A stretch of 26,306 bases of DNA from Hepatocystis sp. ex Piliocolobus tephrosceles (Eukaryota; Apicomplexa; Aconoidasida; Haemosporida; Plasmodiidae): positions 1 to 26,306 of the forward strand of contig LR699571.1 of the NCBI GenBank assembly GCA_902459845.2. Reading direction: 5' to 3'. The translations under genes and the position numbers were made by a program. This document shows positions 15,370-23,646 of this stretch, in pieces (position 1 is the stretch's first letter; every line of letters begins with the position of its first letter). Under the pieces are notes generated by a model. That model searched no databases, had not been told where the DNA came from, and was given only the letters and a program-made list of their open reading frames with translations.

Positions 15370-15439
15370 ATGTCTTTAATTTAATGTTAAAATATAAATT
15401 TCCAAAATTTATAATAAAGGTTAGAATCCTTTAAGACAT
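15370..15439 (+). tRNA. trnW: tRNA-Trp(CCA)
   Basis: The acceptor ATGTCTT/AAGACAT is perfect. The D-arm is ATTT-AATGTTA-AAAT, the anticodon arm TAAAT-TTCCAAA-ATTTA reads CCA, and the T-arm is AAAGG-TTAGAAT-CCTTT. Base 19 is T and base 56 is A. CCA reads UGG only, which fits UGA as a stop. Confidence 0.9.
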
Positions 15440-15469
15440 GTGTAAATAGTTTATTATATATAAATAATA

Positions 15470-15835
15470 ATGATTATTTTATGTAAAAATAAAATATTAA
15501 TAAAAAATATTAATAATAATAAAATAAATTTAAATTCTATTTTAAATTTAAAATTTAAAATATATAATATAAATATTAATTTATTAAATAAAAAAATAAT
15601 AGAATATTTAAATAAATATAAATTAAATATTTTTATTATTTATATATATTCTAATAAAACATTTAAAATTATATATAATTATACTATATTTAATTTATAT
15701 AAAAAATATAATAATAGATTTAATAAAATATTTATAATATATAAAATATTATTATATAAAAAATTTCAATTATTATTTTATAATATATATCAATTATTAT
15801 CTATTATAATTAATAATTTAAAAATAATTAAATAA
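15470..15835 (+). CDS. rpl11: probable 50S ribosomal protein L11
   Basis: L11 binds the GTPase centre of 23S rRNA, the thiostrepton site present in this LSU gene. The 121-residue product is somewhat shorter than bacterial L11 (about 141). Residues 30-73 show the L11 N-domain spacing: YNININLLNKKI (family G.NIM.F...FN), then IFIIYIYSNKTFKIIYNY (family P..I.VY.DRSF.F..KTPP), then LYKKY. Gly and Pro residues of the family are largely lost, so the match rests on pattern and length. The position between tRNA-Trp and clpC is where coccidian apicoplasts carry rpl11. The C-terminal rRNA-binding half is hard to align. Confidence 0.55.
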   Translation: MIILCKNKILIKNINNNKINLNSILNLKFKIYNININLLNKKIIEYLNKYKLNIFIIYIYSNKTFKIIYNYTIFNLYKKYNNRFNKIFIIYKILLYKKFQLLFYNIYQLLSIIINNLKIIK

Positions 15836-15851
15836 AATCTTAATATATACT

Positions 15852-18131
15852 ATGATATTTAATAATTTATATAGTACTAAAGAATTAATAATAATATTTA
15901 TTAAAGCAGAATATTTAGCATTAAAATATAATAATTATTTTATAATGCCTATTCATTTATTATTAAGTATATTATTAACAGATAATTTATGTACAAAATT
16001 TTTAAAAATAAATAAAAAATTAATAACTGATAAATTAATTTCATCTTTATTAAATAAATATAAATATAATAATAAAAATATTATTAATACTATATATTCA
16101 AATAAAGTTATTAATATATTAATTAAATTAAATAATTTTAATTTTAAAATAAATTCATTTAATTTATTATTATTATTATTAGATGAAAAAAATAAAGACA
16201 TTAAATATTTAATTAAATATTTAAATTTAAAAAATTTTAATTTTAATTATTATACACCAATTACAATTTTCCCTAATATAATAAAAATAAAATTAGAAGA
16301 AATATCAAAAAATATTTGTAATTTACATTTTATATATAATTATAAATATAATTTTAATAAAATACAATATATAAAATTATTAGAAATTTTAAATTTAAAT
16401 ATAAAAAAACATATAATATTAGAAGGTGATGAAGAAAATATATTTTCTTTTTTATATTTATTAATGAATAATATAAAAAATAAAACTATACCTTCATATT
16501 TATATTATACAGAAATTTGGTTATTAAATGATTTATTAAATTATGATATACATACTATAATATATAAAATATTAAATATATCTAAATATTTAATAAATAA
16601 ATATAAATTAATATTAATAATAAAAAATATAGAAATATTTAATTTAAATGAAGATAATAATATAAATAATAAATTATATTATTTATATTTATTACTAAAT
16701 AAAATATCTAATTATAATTTACATATAATATTAATTATAAATAAAAATAAATATGATTTATATTTTAAAAATAATTTAATTAAAAATTATTTTTTTTATA
16801 AAATACAAATTAAAAATTTATCTATTTTACAAATATTTTTAATTTTAAAAAATAATATACATAAATATATAAATTATTATAAAATAAATATAAATAATTA
16901 TATTATATATGAATTAATAAATTTAAGTAAAAAATATATAAAAAACTTAAATTCACCTTTAATACCATTAATTTTATTAGAAAATTCTTGTTCTAAAAAA
17001 TATTTATTAAATAACAAATTACAATATTTAAATTATAATTATTTATTTACAAATAAAAATATAAAATATAATAAAAATAATTTAATATTAACATCTGAAG
17101 ATATAAAAAATTCAATTTCTGAATATTTAAATATATCAAAAACTATATTATTTAAAAATAATAAAATTACAAAACATAATTTAATACAATTAGAAAAATC
17201 TTTATATAAAAATATACATGGTCAAAATCATATATTTAATAAAATATTACCTTTAATAAAACAAAATTTAATAGGATTAAAAACTAAAAATAAACCTATA
17301 GGTAGTTGGGTTTTATGTGGACCTAGTGGTACAGGTAAAACAGAATTAGCAAAAACATTAGCAAAACAATTATTTAATTCTGAAGACAAATTAATAAGAT
17401 TTGATATGAGTGAATATATGGAAAAACATTCTATATCTAGATTAATTGGTTCACCACCTGGTTATATAGGTTATTCTGAAGGAGGTCAATTAACAGAACA
17501 AGTTTATAATAATCCAAATTCTGTTATTTTATTTGATGAAATAGAAAAAGCTTATCCTGATATATATAATATAATGTTACAAATATTAGATGAGGGTAGA
17601 TTAACAGATTCTACTGGTAAATTAATAGATTTTACAAATACTATAATATTATTAACAAGTAATTTAGGTTGTCCTAAAAATTATGATATATATTTAAAAA
17701 ATAAAAATTATTTATCAGAATCAGATTTAAAAGAAATAGAAAATAATATAAAATTAAATATTAATAATTATTTCAAACCAGAATTAATAAATAGACTAAC
17801 AAATATATTAATATTTAATCCATTAAATATAGAAACTTTATTATTAATATTTGATAAATTTATAGAGGAATTAAAAATAAAATTATACTTAAACAAATTA
17901 AATATTATTATTAATATAAATAAAAATTTAAAATATTTTTTAAGTAAAATATCTTATAATCCTTTATATGGAGCTCGTCCTTTAAAAAAATTATTAGAAT
18001 TAATATTTGATAAATCTATAAGTGATTTATTATTAACTTATAATAAAAGTTATTTTATAAAAAATAAATATATTTTATATTATTATTTAACTAAAAATTA
18101 TATTTTAAATTTTAATATATATTCTTTATAA
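15852..18131 (+). CDS. clpC: ClpC-type AAA+ chaperone (apicoplast-encoded ClpM/ClpC)
   Basis: Hsp100/Clp family ATPase. Relatives unfold proteins for ClpP or assist import across plastid membranes. The 759 residues run as follows: a Clp-N-like start (YLALKYNNYFIMPIHLLLSIL, about 20-40); a first AAA domain that has lost its Walker A lysine (IILEGDEEN, near 189-196); then an intact second AAA domain. That domain has GPSGTGKT (490-497), ILFDEIEKA (559-567), LDEGRLTDSTG, LLTSNLG, an INRL arginine region and a sensor-2 GARPL (707-711). The second domain is far better conserved than the rest. This degeneration of domain 1 is known for the apicoplast-encoded member, so ATPase function likely rests on domain 2. 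Confidence 0.96.
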   Translation: MIFNNLYSTKELIIIFIKAEYLALKYNNYFIMPIHLLLSILLTDNLCTKFLKINKKLITDKLISSLLNKYKYNNKNIINTIYSNKVINILIKLNNFNFKINSFNLLLLLLDEKNKDIKYLIKYLNLKNFNFNYYTPITIFPNIIKIKLEEISKNICNLHFIYNYKYNFNKIQYIKLLEILNLNIKKHIILEGDEENIFSFLYLLMNNIKNKTIPSYLYYTEIWLLNDLLNYDIHTIIYKILNISKYLINKYKLILIIKNIEIFNLNEDNNINNKLYYLYLLLNKISNYNLHIILIINKNKYDLYFKNNLIKNYFFYKIQIKNLSILQIFLILKNNIHKYINYYKININNYIIYELINLSKKYIKNLNSPLIPLILLENSCSKKYLLNNKLQYLNYNYLFTNKNIKYNKNNLILTSEDIKNSISEYLNISKTILFKNNKITKHNLIQLEKSLYKNIHGQNHIFNKILPLIKQNLIGLKTKNKPIGSWVLCGPSGTGKTELAKTLAKQLFNSEDKLIRFDMSEYMEKHSISRLIGSPPGYIGYSEGGQLTEQVYNNPNSVILFDEIEKAYPDIYNIMLQILDEGRLTDSTGKLIDFTNTIILLTSNLGCPKNYDIYLKNKNYLSESDLKEIENNIKLNINNYFKPELINRLTNILIFNPLNIETLLLIFDKFIEELKIKLYLNKLNIIININKNLKYFLSKISYNPLYGARPLKKLLELIFDKSISDLLLTYNKSYFIKNKYILYYYLTKNYILNFNIYSL

Positions 18132-18150
18132 ATTATTATAAAAATAATTA

Positions 18151-18221
18151 ACAAATATAGTTTAATTGGTAGAATATTAATTTTCCAAATTAATGATATG
18201 GATTCAAATTCCATTATTTGT
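18151..18221 (+). tRNA. trnG: tRNA-Gly(UCC)
   Basis: The acceptor ACAAATA/TATTTGT is perfect. The anticodon arm is TTAAT-TTTCCAA-ATTAA with anticodon TCC, and the T-arm is ATGGA-TTCAAAT-TCCAT with normal G19 and C56. It lies 19 nt after clpC. Confidence 0.92.
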
Positions 18222-18249
18222 ATTTAAAAATATACATTTAAAAATTATA

Positions 18250-18483
18250 ATGAAAAATATCTTTTTATATTCTAAATCTAATAAAACTAAATATAAAACA
18301 TATAAAATAATTTTACATATTAAAAAAAATAATATATTAAATATAATTAAATTAGGTATTTATAACCCTAAATTAAATATATTTTCTTGTATTTATAAAA
18401 TATTATTAAAATATTTAAAATATAATTTTAAATTAAATAAAAATTTAATAAAACTTATTATATATAAAATAAAAAATAATTAA
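18250..18483 (+). CDS. rps16: probable 30S ribosomal protein S16
   Basis: The 77-residue product has the typical S16 length (about 80). Residues 12-40 read KTKYKTYKIILHIKK then NIIKLGIYNP, matching the S16 pattern RK..YRIV..D.R...GR.IE.+G.YNP. The LG.YNP turn (35-40) is the family's most recognisable motif and sits at the right distance from the YRIV-like strand. The following helix ILLKYLKYNFKLNKNLIKL fits the S16 C-terminus ....WL..GA.PT..V..L. An in-frame ATG at 18193 lies inside tRNA-Gly, so the ATG at 18250 is preferred. S16 joins 5' and central 16S domains during assembly. The identification is mine, from pattern alone. Confidence 0.6.
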   Translation: MKNIFLYSKSNKTKYKTYKIILHIKKNNILNIIKLGIYNPKLNIFSCIYKILLKYLKYNFKLNKNLIKLIIYKIKNN

Positions 18484-18498
18484 ATAATTTAATAAATA

Positions 18499-18583
18499 AG
18501 GGAAATGACAGAGTGGTTTATTGTATTTGATTTGAGATCAAAAAAATATATTTTATTTCATGGGTTCGAATCCCATTTTCTCT
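18499..18583 (+). tRNA. trnS: tRNA-Ser(UGA)
   Basis: The acceptor is AGGGAAA/TTTCTCT with one G-U pair. The anticodon arm is TTTGA-TTTGAGA-TCAAA with anticodon TGA. A long class II variable arm precedes ATGGG-TTCGAAT-CCCAT. It reads UCN codons. Confidence 0.93.
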
Positions 18584-18608
18584 TTATATAAATAAACATT
18601 TATAAACA

Positions 18609-18920
18609 ATGATATTTAATTTATATTATAAATTAAAAAAAAATTTATTATTAAAAAAATTTAAAAATATTAAACAAAAAAATATTAATAAATTTATTTT
18701 TATAAAAAAATTTAATATATTATTAAAAAGTAAAAATTCAAATAGTTATATCTATAATAATATTATTTATAAATATAAAAATTTAAAATTATTATATATA
18801 ATATCTAATAAATATAATTTATTATTAATTAAATTTATAGATTTTTTATATATTATATATAAATATAATATAAAATATAATAATATATATATCATTAAAA
18901 ATATATTTACATATTTTTAA
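18609..18920 (+). CDS. basic hypothetical protein, position of the Plasmodium ORF105-type gene
   Basis: I do not recognise this 103-residue, lysine-rich protein with certainty. It is soluble-looking and strongly basic in the first 45 residues (LKKNLLLKKFKNIKQKNINK), like a ribosomal protein. Residues 57-80 (NLKLLYIISNKYNLLLIKFIDFL) weakly resemble the L20 stretch ..LWI.RINAA.R..G..YS.FI..L. The match is too poor for a name. It starts 25 nt after tRNA-Ser, and its last 14 nt overlap the 3' end of rps2 on the other strand. It is the last plus-strand gene before transcription direction changes. Confidence 0.45.
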   Translation: MIFNLYYKLKKNLLLKKFKNIKQKNINKFIFIKKFNILLKSKNSNSYIYNNIIYKYKNLKLLYIISNKYNLLLIKFIDFLYIIYKYNIKYNNIYIIKNIFTYF

Positions 18921-19587
18921 TTTTACTATGAATTATTGATGTATAAATAATTTTATATATTAATTTTAAAGATTTATAATTATTATAATTACCTAAAATT
19001 TTTATGTTAATATAATTTGAATCTATACTTAAATTAATAAAACTTATTAAAATTAATTTTAATTTTAATATTTCTTTTAATATTAAATTATTATAATTTA
19101 ATAAAAAAATATGTTTAGGTAAAATTAACATATTTTTTATACCTTTAAATGTTGTATATAATTTATTATAAATATTTTTTAATTTATCTATACATTTTTT
19201 AGATAATATATTAATAAAATATTTATTTTTAAATAATTTTTCTAACCATATATATATAATAATTTTTTTTTTAAATATATACCAATTTGTTAATAAACCA
19301 GGTATCCATTTTATTATATAAAAATTATTTGTTATATTACAAATTTTAATAATTAATTTTATTATTAAATTATTATTATTAATAAATAAAATTTTACTAT
19401 TAATTAAAGATATATTATAAATATATAAATATAATTTATATAAATATAATATAATTAATGTTAAATTTAAAATACAATAATTATATTGTATTTTATATAT
19501 ATATTTATAATTATTAATATTTATATTTTTATAAGTTTTTCCAATATAAATTTTAGATTTTAATAAATTATCAAAAGTAATAAACAT
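18907..19587 (-). CDS. rps2: 30S ribosomal protein S2
   Basis: Small-subunit protein between head and body, added late in assembly. The 226 residues are close to the usual 230-260. Family segments are LLKSKIYIGKTYKN (family LL.AG.HFGH...+.NPKM), IIKWIPGLLTNW (RWLGG.LTN), KNMLILPKHIFLLNYNN (LP..L.V.D), LILISFINLSIDSNYINIKILGNYNNYKSLKLI (IP....VDTN.DP..IDY.IPGNDDA..SI.L). It is last in the rpoB-rpoC1-rpoC2-rps2 operon, 11 nt after rpoC2, which is the normal plastid order. The 3' end overlaps the convergent ORF. Confidence 0.92.
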   Translation of the reverse strand: MFITFDNLLKSKIYIGKTYKNININNYKYIYKIQYNYCILNLTLIILYLYKLYLYIYNISLINSKILFINNNNLIIKLIIKICNITNNFYIIKWIPGLLTNWYIFKKKIIIYIWLEKLFKNKYFINILSKKCIDKLKNIYNKLYTTFKGIKNMLILPKHIFLLNYNNLILKEILKLKLILISFINLSIDSNYINIKILGNYNNYKSLKLIYKIIYTSIIHSKIKNM

Positions 19588-19598
19588 AATTTTTTTAA

Positions 19599-21904
19599 TT
19601 AATTTGCTAAATATCTATACCACCCATTACCTATAGGTAATAAATCTGTCATTATTATTTTTGATTTTATATCTACTAACCAGTCTATTTTATTATTTAA
19701 AATATTTAAACTTATAATTTTAAAAGTATTTTGAAAGCTTATATTTGATAAAAACCCAGAATTAGCTAAAATTGATTTTGTAATTCCTAAAATAATAGGT
19801 TCATATTTATAAATATTATATTTATTTAAATTCAATGAATAATTAATTATATTTATTAAATTTAATGGTATTATATCATTATATTTAAATAATTTAAAAT
19901 TATAAGAAAGTATTTTAATACAAGATAACATTTTTTTTATAATAAGTTCAAAATATATAGATGGTAAATAAATATTTTGATAATTATATTGTTTTAATAT
20001 AGATTCCATTAAAATATTATATATATATATAAATGAACTTTTAGTAGATTGATAAATATTTATATTTGTTAATAAATAATTAAAATATAATTTTAAATTA
20101 TTATTTATTGAATAAAAATCTGTATTTAATGTATAACCACTATATAAAATAGAACTTATATCTTCAAATATATATGAATAAAAATTTAATTTATAATTAA
20201 AATTTGTTATTTTATTTTTATTAAATACATTATATATATATATAATATTATTTAAATAATTATAATATTTTATATAAAAAATAACAAAAATATTATTAGA
20301 AATAAAAGAAATATTATTTTTAATATTTTTATTTTCAAATATAATATTAATTGATTTTAAACCTATTGTTATATCACTTAAATATAAATTAGAAATATTA
20401 TTATAATTATAATTATAAAAAACTTTATTATAAAATTAGTATTATTATTATAAATAATACCTTTATTATTTATATTATATAATTTTATATAATTATAATA
20501 AATATAATATGTATATAAATTATATATAATCCATTTATTATATATATTTTTAATTAATAATTGTATTACATTATTTGTATAATATTTTATATATCCATCT
20601 AAATATTTAATTATAATATTATTAAAATCATATTTAAAATTTTTAGAAATAGAATTATATATAAAATTATATTTAATAAATTTATTAGGAATTATATAAT
20701 TATAATATATATTATTAAATTTATATTTAATTAATAATTTATTTATTAAAAATATTAAATTAAATTTACTATTAATATGCTTTTTAAAATTAAAAATTAT
20801 TTTAAATATTTTGTTTATTTTAAATTTGTATGGATACAATTTATATATAATATCTTTATTTAATATATTATAATTAAATTTATTTTGTAAAATAGAATTA
20901 GCATGAAATGTTCTTAAAACCATTTGAGTACTTGGTTCACTAATTGCTTCACTAGCTATAACACCTATATGTTGACCTAAATTATATTTATATAATTGTT
21001 TATAATTTAAACAATTATTACAAATATTATTGAATATATTACATAAATACAATGATTTTACATATAAATATATATAATTTTTATATTCTAAATTTAATAA
21101 TTTATTTAATATATATTTAATTATATATGTATTTTTAATATTTATAAAAATACCTTTATTTATATTTATAATATTATTTTGTAATAATTTAAATTGTAAC
21201 ATATTTAATGGTAATATAATATTACCATATATATCCATATTACATGTATATTTAAATAAAAAAGGAGATTTACAATTTATTTCTTTTATTATAAAATTAT
21301 TTGTAATATTAACTAAACGTTTTGTTAAATAACCTGAATCTGCTGTTTTTAAAGCTGTATCAATTATACCTTTCTTAGAACCATAACAAGATAAAATATA
21401 TTCATATATATTTAATTCATTTATATAATTATTTATAATAGGTTTTTCATATATAATTCCTTTTATATTAGAAATATAACCTTTATACCCTACTAATGAT
21501 TGTAATTGTGAATATTTTATTTTTATTTTATTATTAAAAAAGAAAAATAAATTAGAATAAATTGGATTGATTTTATAATACATATTATAATTTAATATAT
21601 TTTGAATATTATCTATAATTTTTAAATAATGATAATTAGTTAAAAATATATTTATATAATTATATTTTATTTCATAATATTTATTATTATATATATTATT
21701 AATTTTATTTTTATATAAAATTAATAAATATATAAAATTTGAAAAATCATTTAAATTTAAAGAATAATTATATAAAAAACTATATTCAAATCCTAAATAT
21801 AATAATTCATGTAATATTTTTGAACTTATATTATATTTAAAAATAGATAATAATTTTTTTTCTAAAATTTTTAAATTATATTTATTAAAAAAATAAAAAT
21901 ACAT
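19599..21904 (-). CDS. rpoC2: RNA polymerase subunit beta'' (C-terminal half of bacterial beta'), frameshifted in this sequence
   Basis: Part of the plastid-encoded RNA polymerase. Frame 1 runs from the ATG at 21904 to a TAA at 20378 (508 residues). It includes YGSKKGIIDTALKTADSGYL then TKRLVN, and the trigger-loop region IGVIASEAISEPSTQMVLRT then FHANS. The protein then continues in another frame to 19599: SDITIGLKSINIIFE (family DIT.GLP.V..LFE), later GITKSILANSGFLSNISFQN (family ....S.SFLSAASFQ.T) and a C-terminus PIGNGWYRYLAN. Joining them needs a -1 shift, equal to one missing base, between about 20378 and 20440. An A6 run (20417-20422; T6 in the coding strand) is the likely site. Restored, the protein would be about 768 residues. 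Confidence 0.92.
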
Positions 21905-21921
21905 CTTTTATTATATTAATT

Positions 21922-23640
21922 TTAATATATATACATATATAAATTTATAATTATTCTATTAACTGATGTTAATATATAAAAAATTTTATTATTATATATA
22001 TATTTTATCCAAATTAAATTAAATATATTTAAACTATTATTATTATATAATTCATATACTTTTTCAATAGAATTAAAATAATAAATATTAAATAATTTAT
22101 TATAATTTAACAATAATAATGTATTAATCCCTAATTTATAATATTGTAAATTTTTAAATAAATTAGTATTATTTGAAGGAGATATTATATTTTTATCAAA
22201 ATTTAAATTTAAATTAGATTCAAATTTTGATGTTTTAGTTAATGGTAAAAAAATTGACATTTGATCTCCATCAAAATCTGCATTAAAACTAGAACAACCT
22301 AATGGATAGAATTTTAATGAATAACCTTCTGTTAATATTGGTTTAAAAGATTGTATATTCATTCTATGTAATGTTGGAGCTCTATTAACAATAATAAATT
22401 GATTTTGTAATAATTTATTTAAAAATTTTTGTATTATAAATAAATTTTTACTTACTAATAAACTTTTAAATATTATATTAAATTTTTTATTATCTTTTAA
22501 TATTTTTATTAAAAAAGGTTTAAATAAATTTATACTAATATAATAAGGTAATCCTATATTATTATATTTAATATTAGGACTTACTGTTATTACTGATCTA
22601 CCAGAAAAATCTACTCTTTTACCTAATAAATTATATTTAATTGTACTATATTTACCTTGGAATGTTTTACTGAAATTAAAAAAAGTATTATTATTTTTTA
22701 AAATTAATTTATTTATTAATAAATAATCTATTAATTGTTGTAGTAAACGTTTTTCTATTATTTCAAATATAAAAAAAATATTATTACGTAAATATAACCA
22801 ATATTTTAATTTATTATTTTTTAAAATAATTAATCTATAATTTTCATTAATAGTAGATATAACGTACATATTATTTTTTATATAAAAATAAGGTCTTAAT
22901 CCAGCTGGTAAAATAGGTAATAAATCTAAAAATATCCAATTAGGTTTAATATTATTAATTATAAATAAATTTAATAAATTTATTTTTTTATATATATTTT
23001 TTTTATTATATTTATTATTATTAATTAATAATAATTCTTTATTATTTAATAATTCAGTTAATAAATTTAAATTTTGTAATTTTTTATATAAAATATTATG
23101 TGAAAATAAATATTGAATTATATTATATTTATTTTTTATATTTAATTTTAAATTTAATTTATTATAATTAAAATATTGTTTATATTTAACATTATTAAAG
23201 AAATATTTATAATAAAGTAAAAATTTTAAATAAATAATATTTTTATTTAATAATAATGAAGCTACTTTTAAAGGACCAGTTAAATACCATAAATGTAATA
23301 TTGGTATATTTAAAAAAATAAATCCTAATTTATATTTTCTATTAATATTTATTTTTAATTTATTTTTACAAAATTTACAATATAAAAAAGATGTAAAATT
23401 ATTTATTTCGTATAATTTTTTATTACAATTACAGTTCCATGTATACATATAATCGAATATTTTTTCACAAAATAAACCATTTAATATTGGTAATCCAGTA
23501 TTAAAATTAATTGTATTTGGAATTAAAACCTCTCCTATAATAATTTTATTTTTATAAGAAATTGAAGACCATTTTATTATTTGTTTAGGATTTAAAATAT
23601 TCAATTTTAATCCTATAAAATTTATATTATTAATTATCAT
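21922..23640 (-). CDS. rpoC1: RNA polymerase subunit beta' (N-terminal half)
   Basis: Catalytic subunit of the plastid-encoded polymerase. The 572 residues carry a cysteine zinc-ribbon (CNCNKKL then LYCKFCKNK, about 68-98), LDLLPILPAGLRPYF (about 240-254), LLGKRVDFSGRSVITVSP (about 336-353) and the catalytic NADFDGDQM (453-461) with its three magnesium-binding aspartates. RAPTLHRMNIQSFKPIL lies just before it. rpoB ends 6 nt upstream and rpoC2 starts 17 nt downstream. Splitting of beta' into C1 and C2 is the cyanobacterial/plastid arrangement. Confidence 0.97.
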   Translation of the reverse strand: MIINNINFIGLKLNILNPKQIIKWSSISYKNKIIIGEVLIPNTINFNTGLPILNGLFCEKIFDYMYTWNCNCNKKLYEINNFTSFLYCKFCKNKLKININRKYKLGFIFLNIPILHLWYLTGPLKVASLLLNKNIIYLKFLLYYKYFFNNVKYKQYFNYNKLNLKLNIKNKYNIIQYLFSHNILYKKLQNLNLLTELLNNKELLLINNNKYNKKNIYKKINLLNLFIINNIKPNWIFLDLLPILPAGLRPYFYIKNNMYVISTINENYRLIILKNNKLKYWLYLRNNIFFIFEIIEKRLLQQLIDYLLINKLILKNNNTFFNFSKTFQGKYSTIKYNLLGKRVDFSGRSVITVSPNIKYNNIGLPYYISINLFKPFLIKILKDNKKFNIIFKSLLVSKNLFIIQKFLNKLLQNQFIIVNRAPTLHRMNIQSFKPILTEGYSLKFYPLGCSSFNADFDGDQMSIFLPLTKTSKFESNLNLNFDKNIISPSNNTNLFKNLQYYKLGINTLLLLNYNKLFNIYYFNSIEKVYELYNNNSLNIFNLIWIKYIYNNKIFYILTSVNRIIINLYMYIY

Positions 23641-23646
23641 TATTTA

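Noticed and set aside
15953..16201. 82-codon minus-strand reading frame
   Set aside because: It lies wholly inside clpC in antisense, has no recognisable motif, and is expected by chance in such A+T-rich sequence.
18193..18249. Upstream in-frame ATG for the S16-like ORF
   Set aside because: It lies within the tRNA-Gly(UCC) gene; S16 homology begins after the ATG at 18250.
19599..20009. Separate 136-residue gene between rps2 and rpoC2
   Set aside because: Its sequence is the C-terminus of rpoC2 (SFLSAASFQ-like segment), and the open frame extends upstream to the frameshift; the ATG at 20009 is internal.
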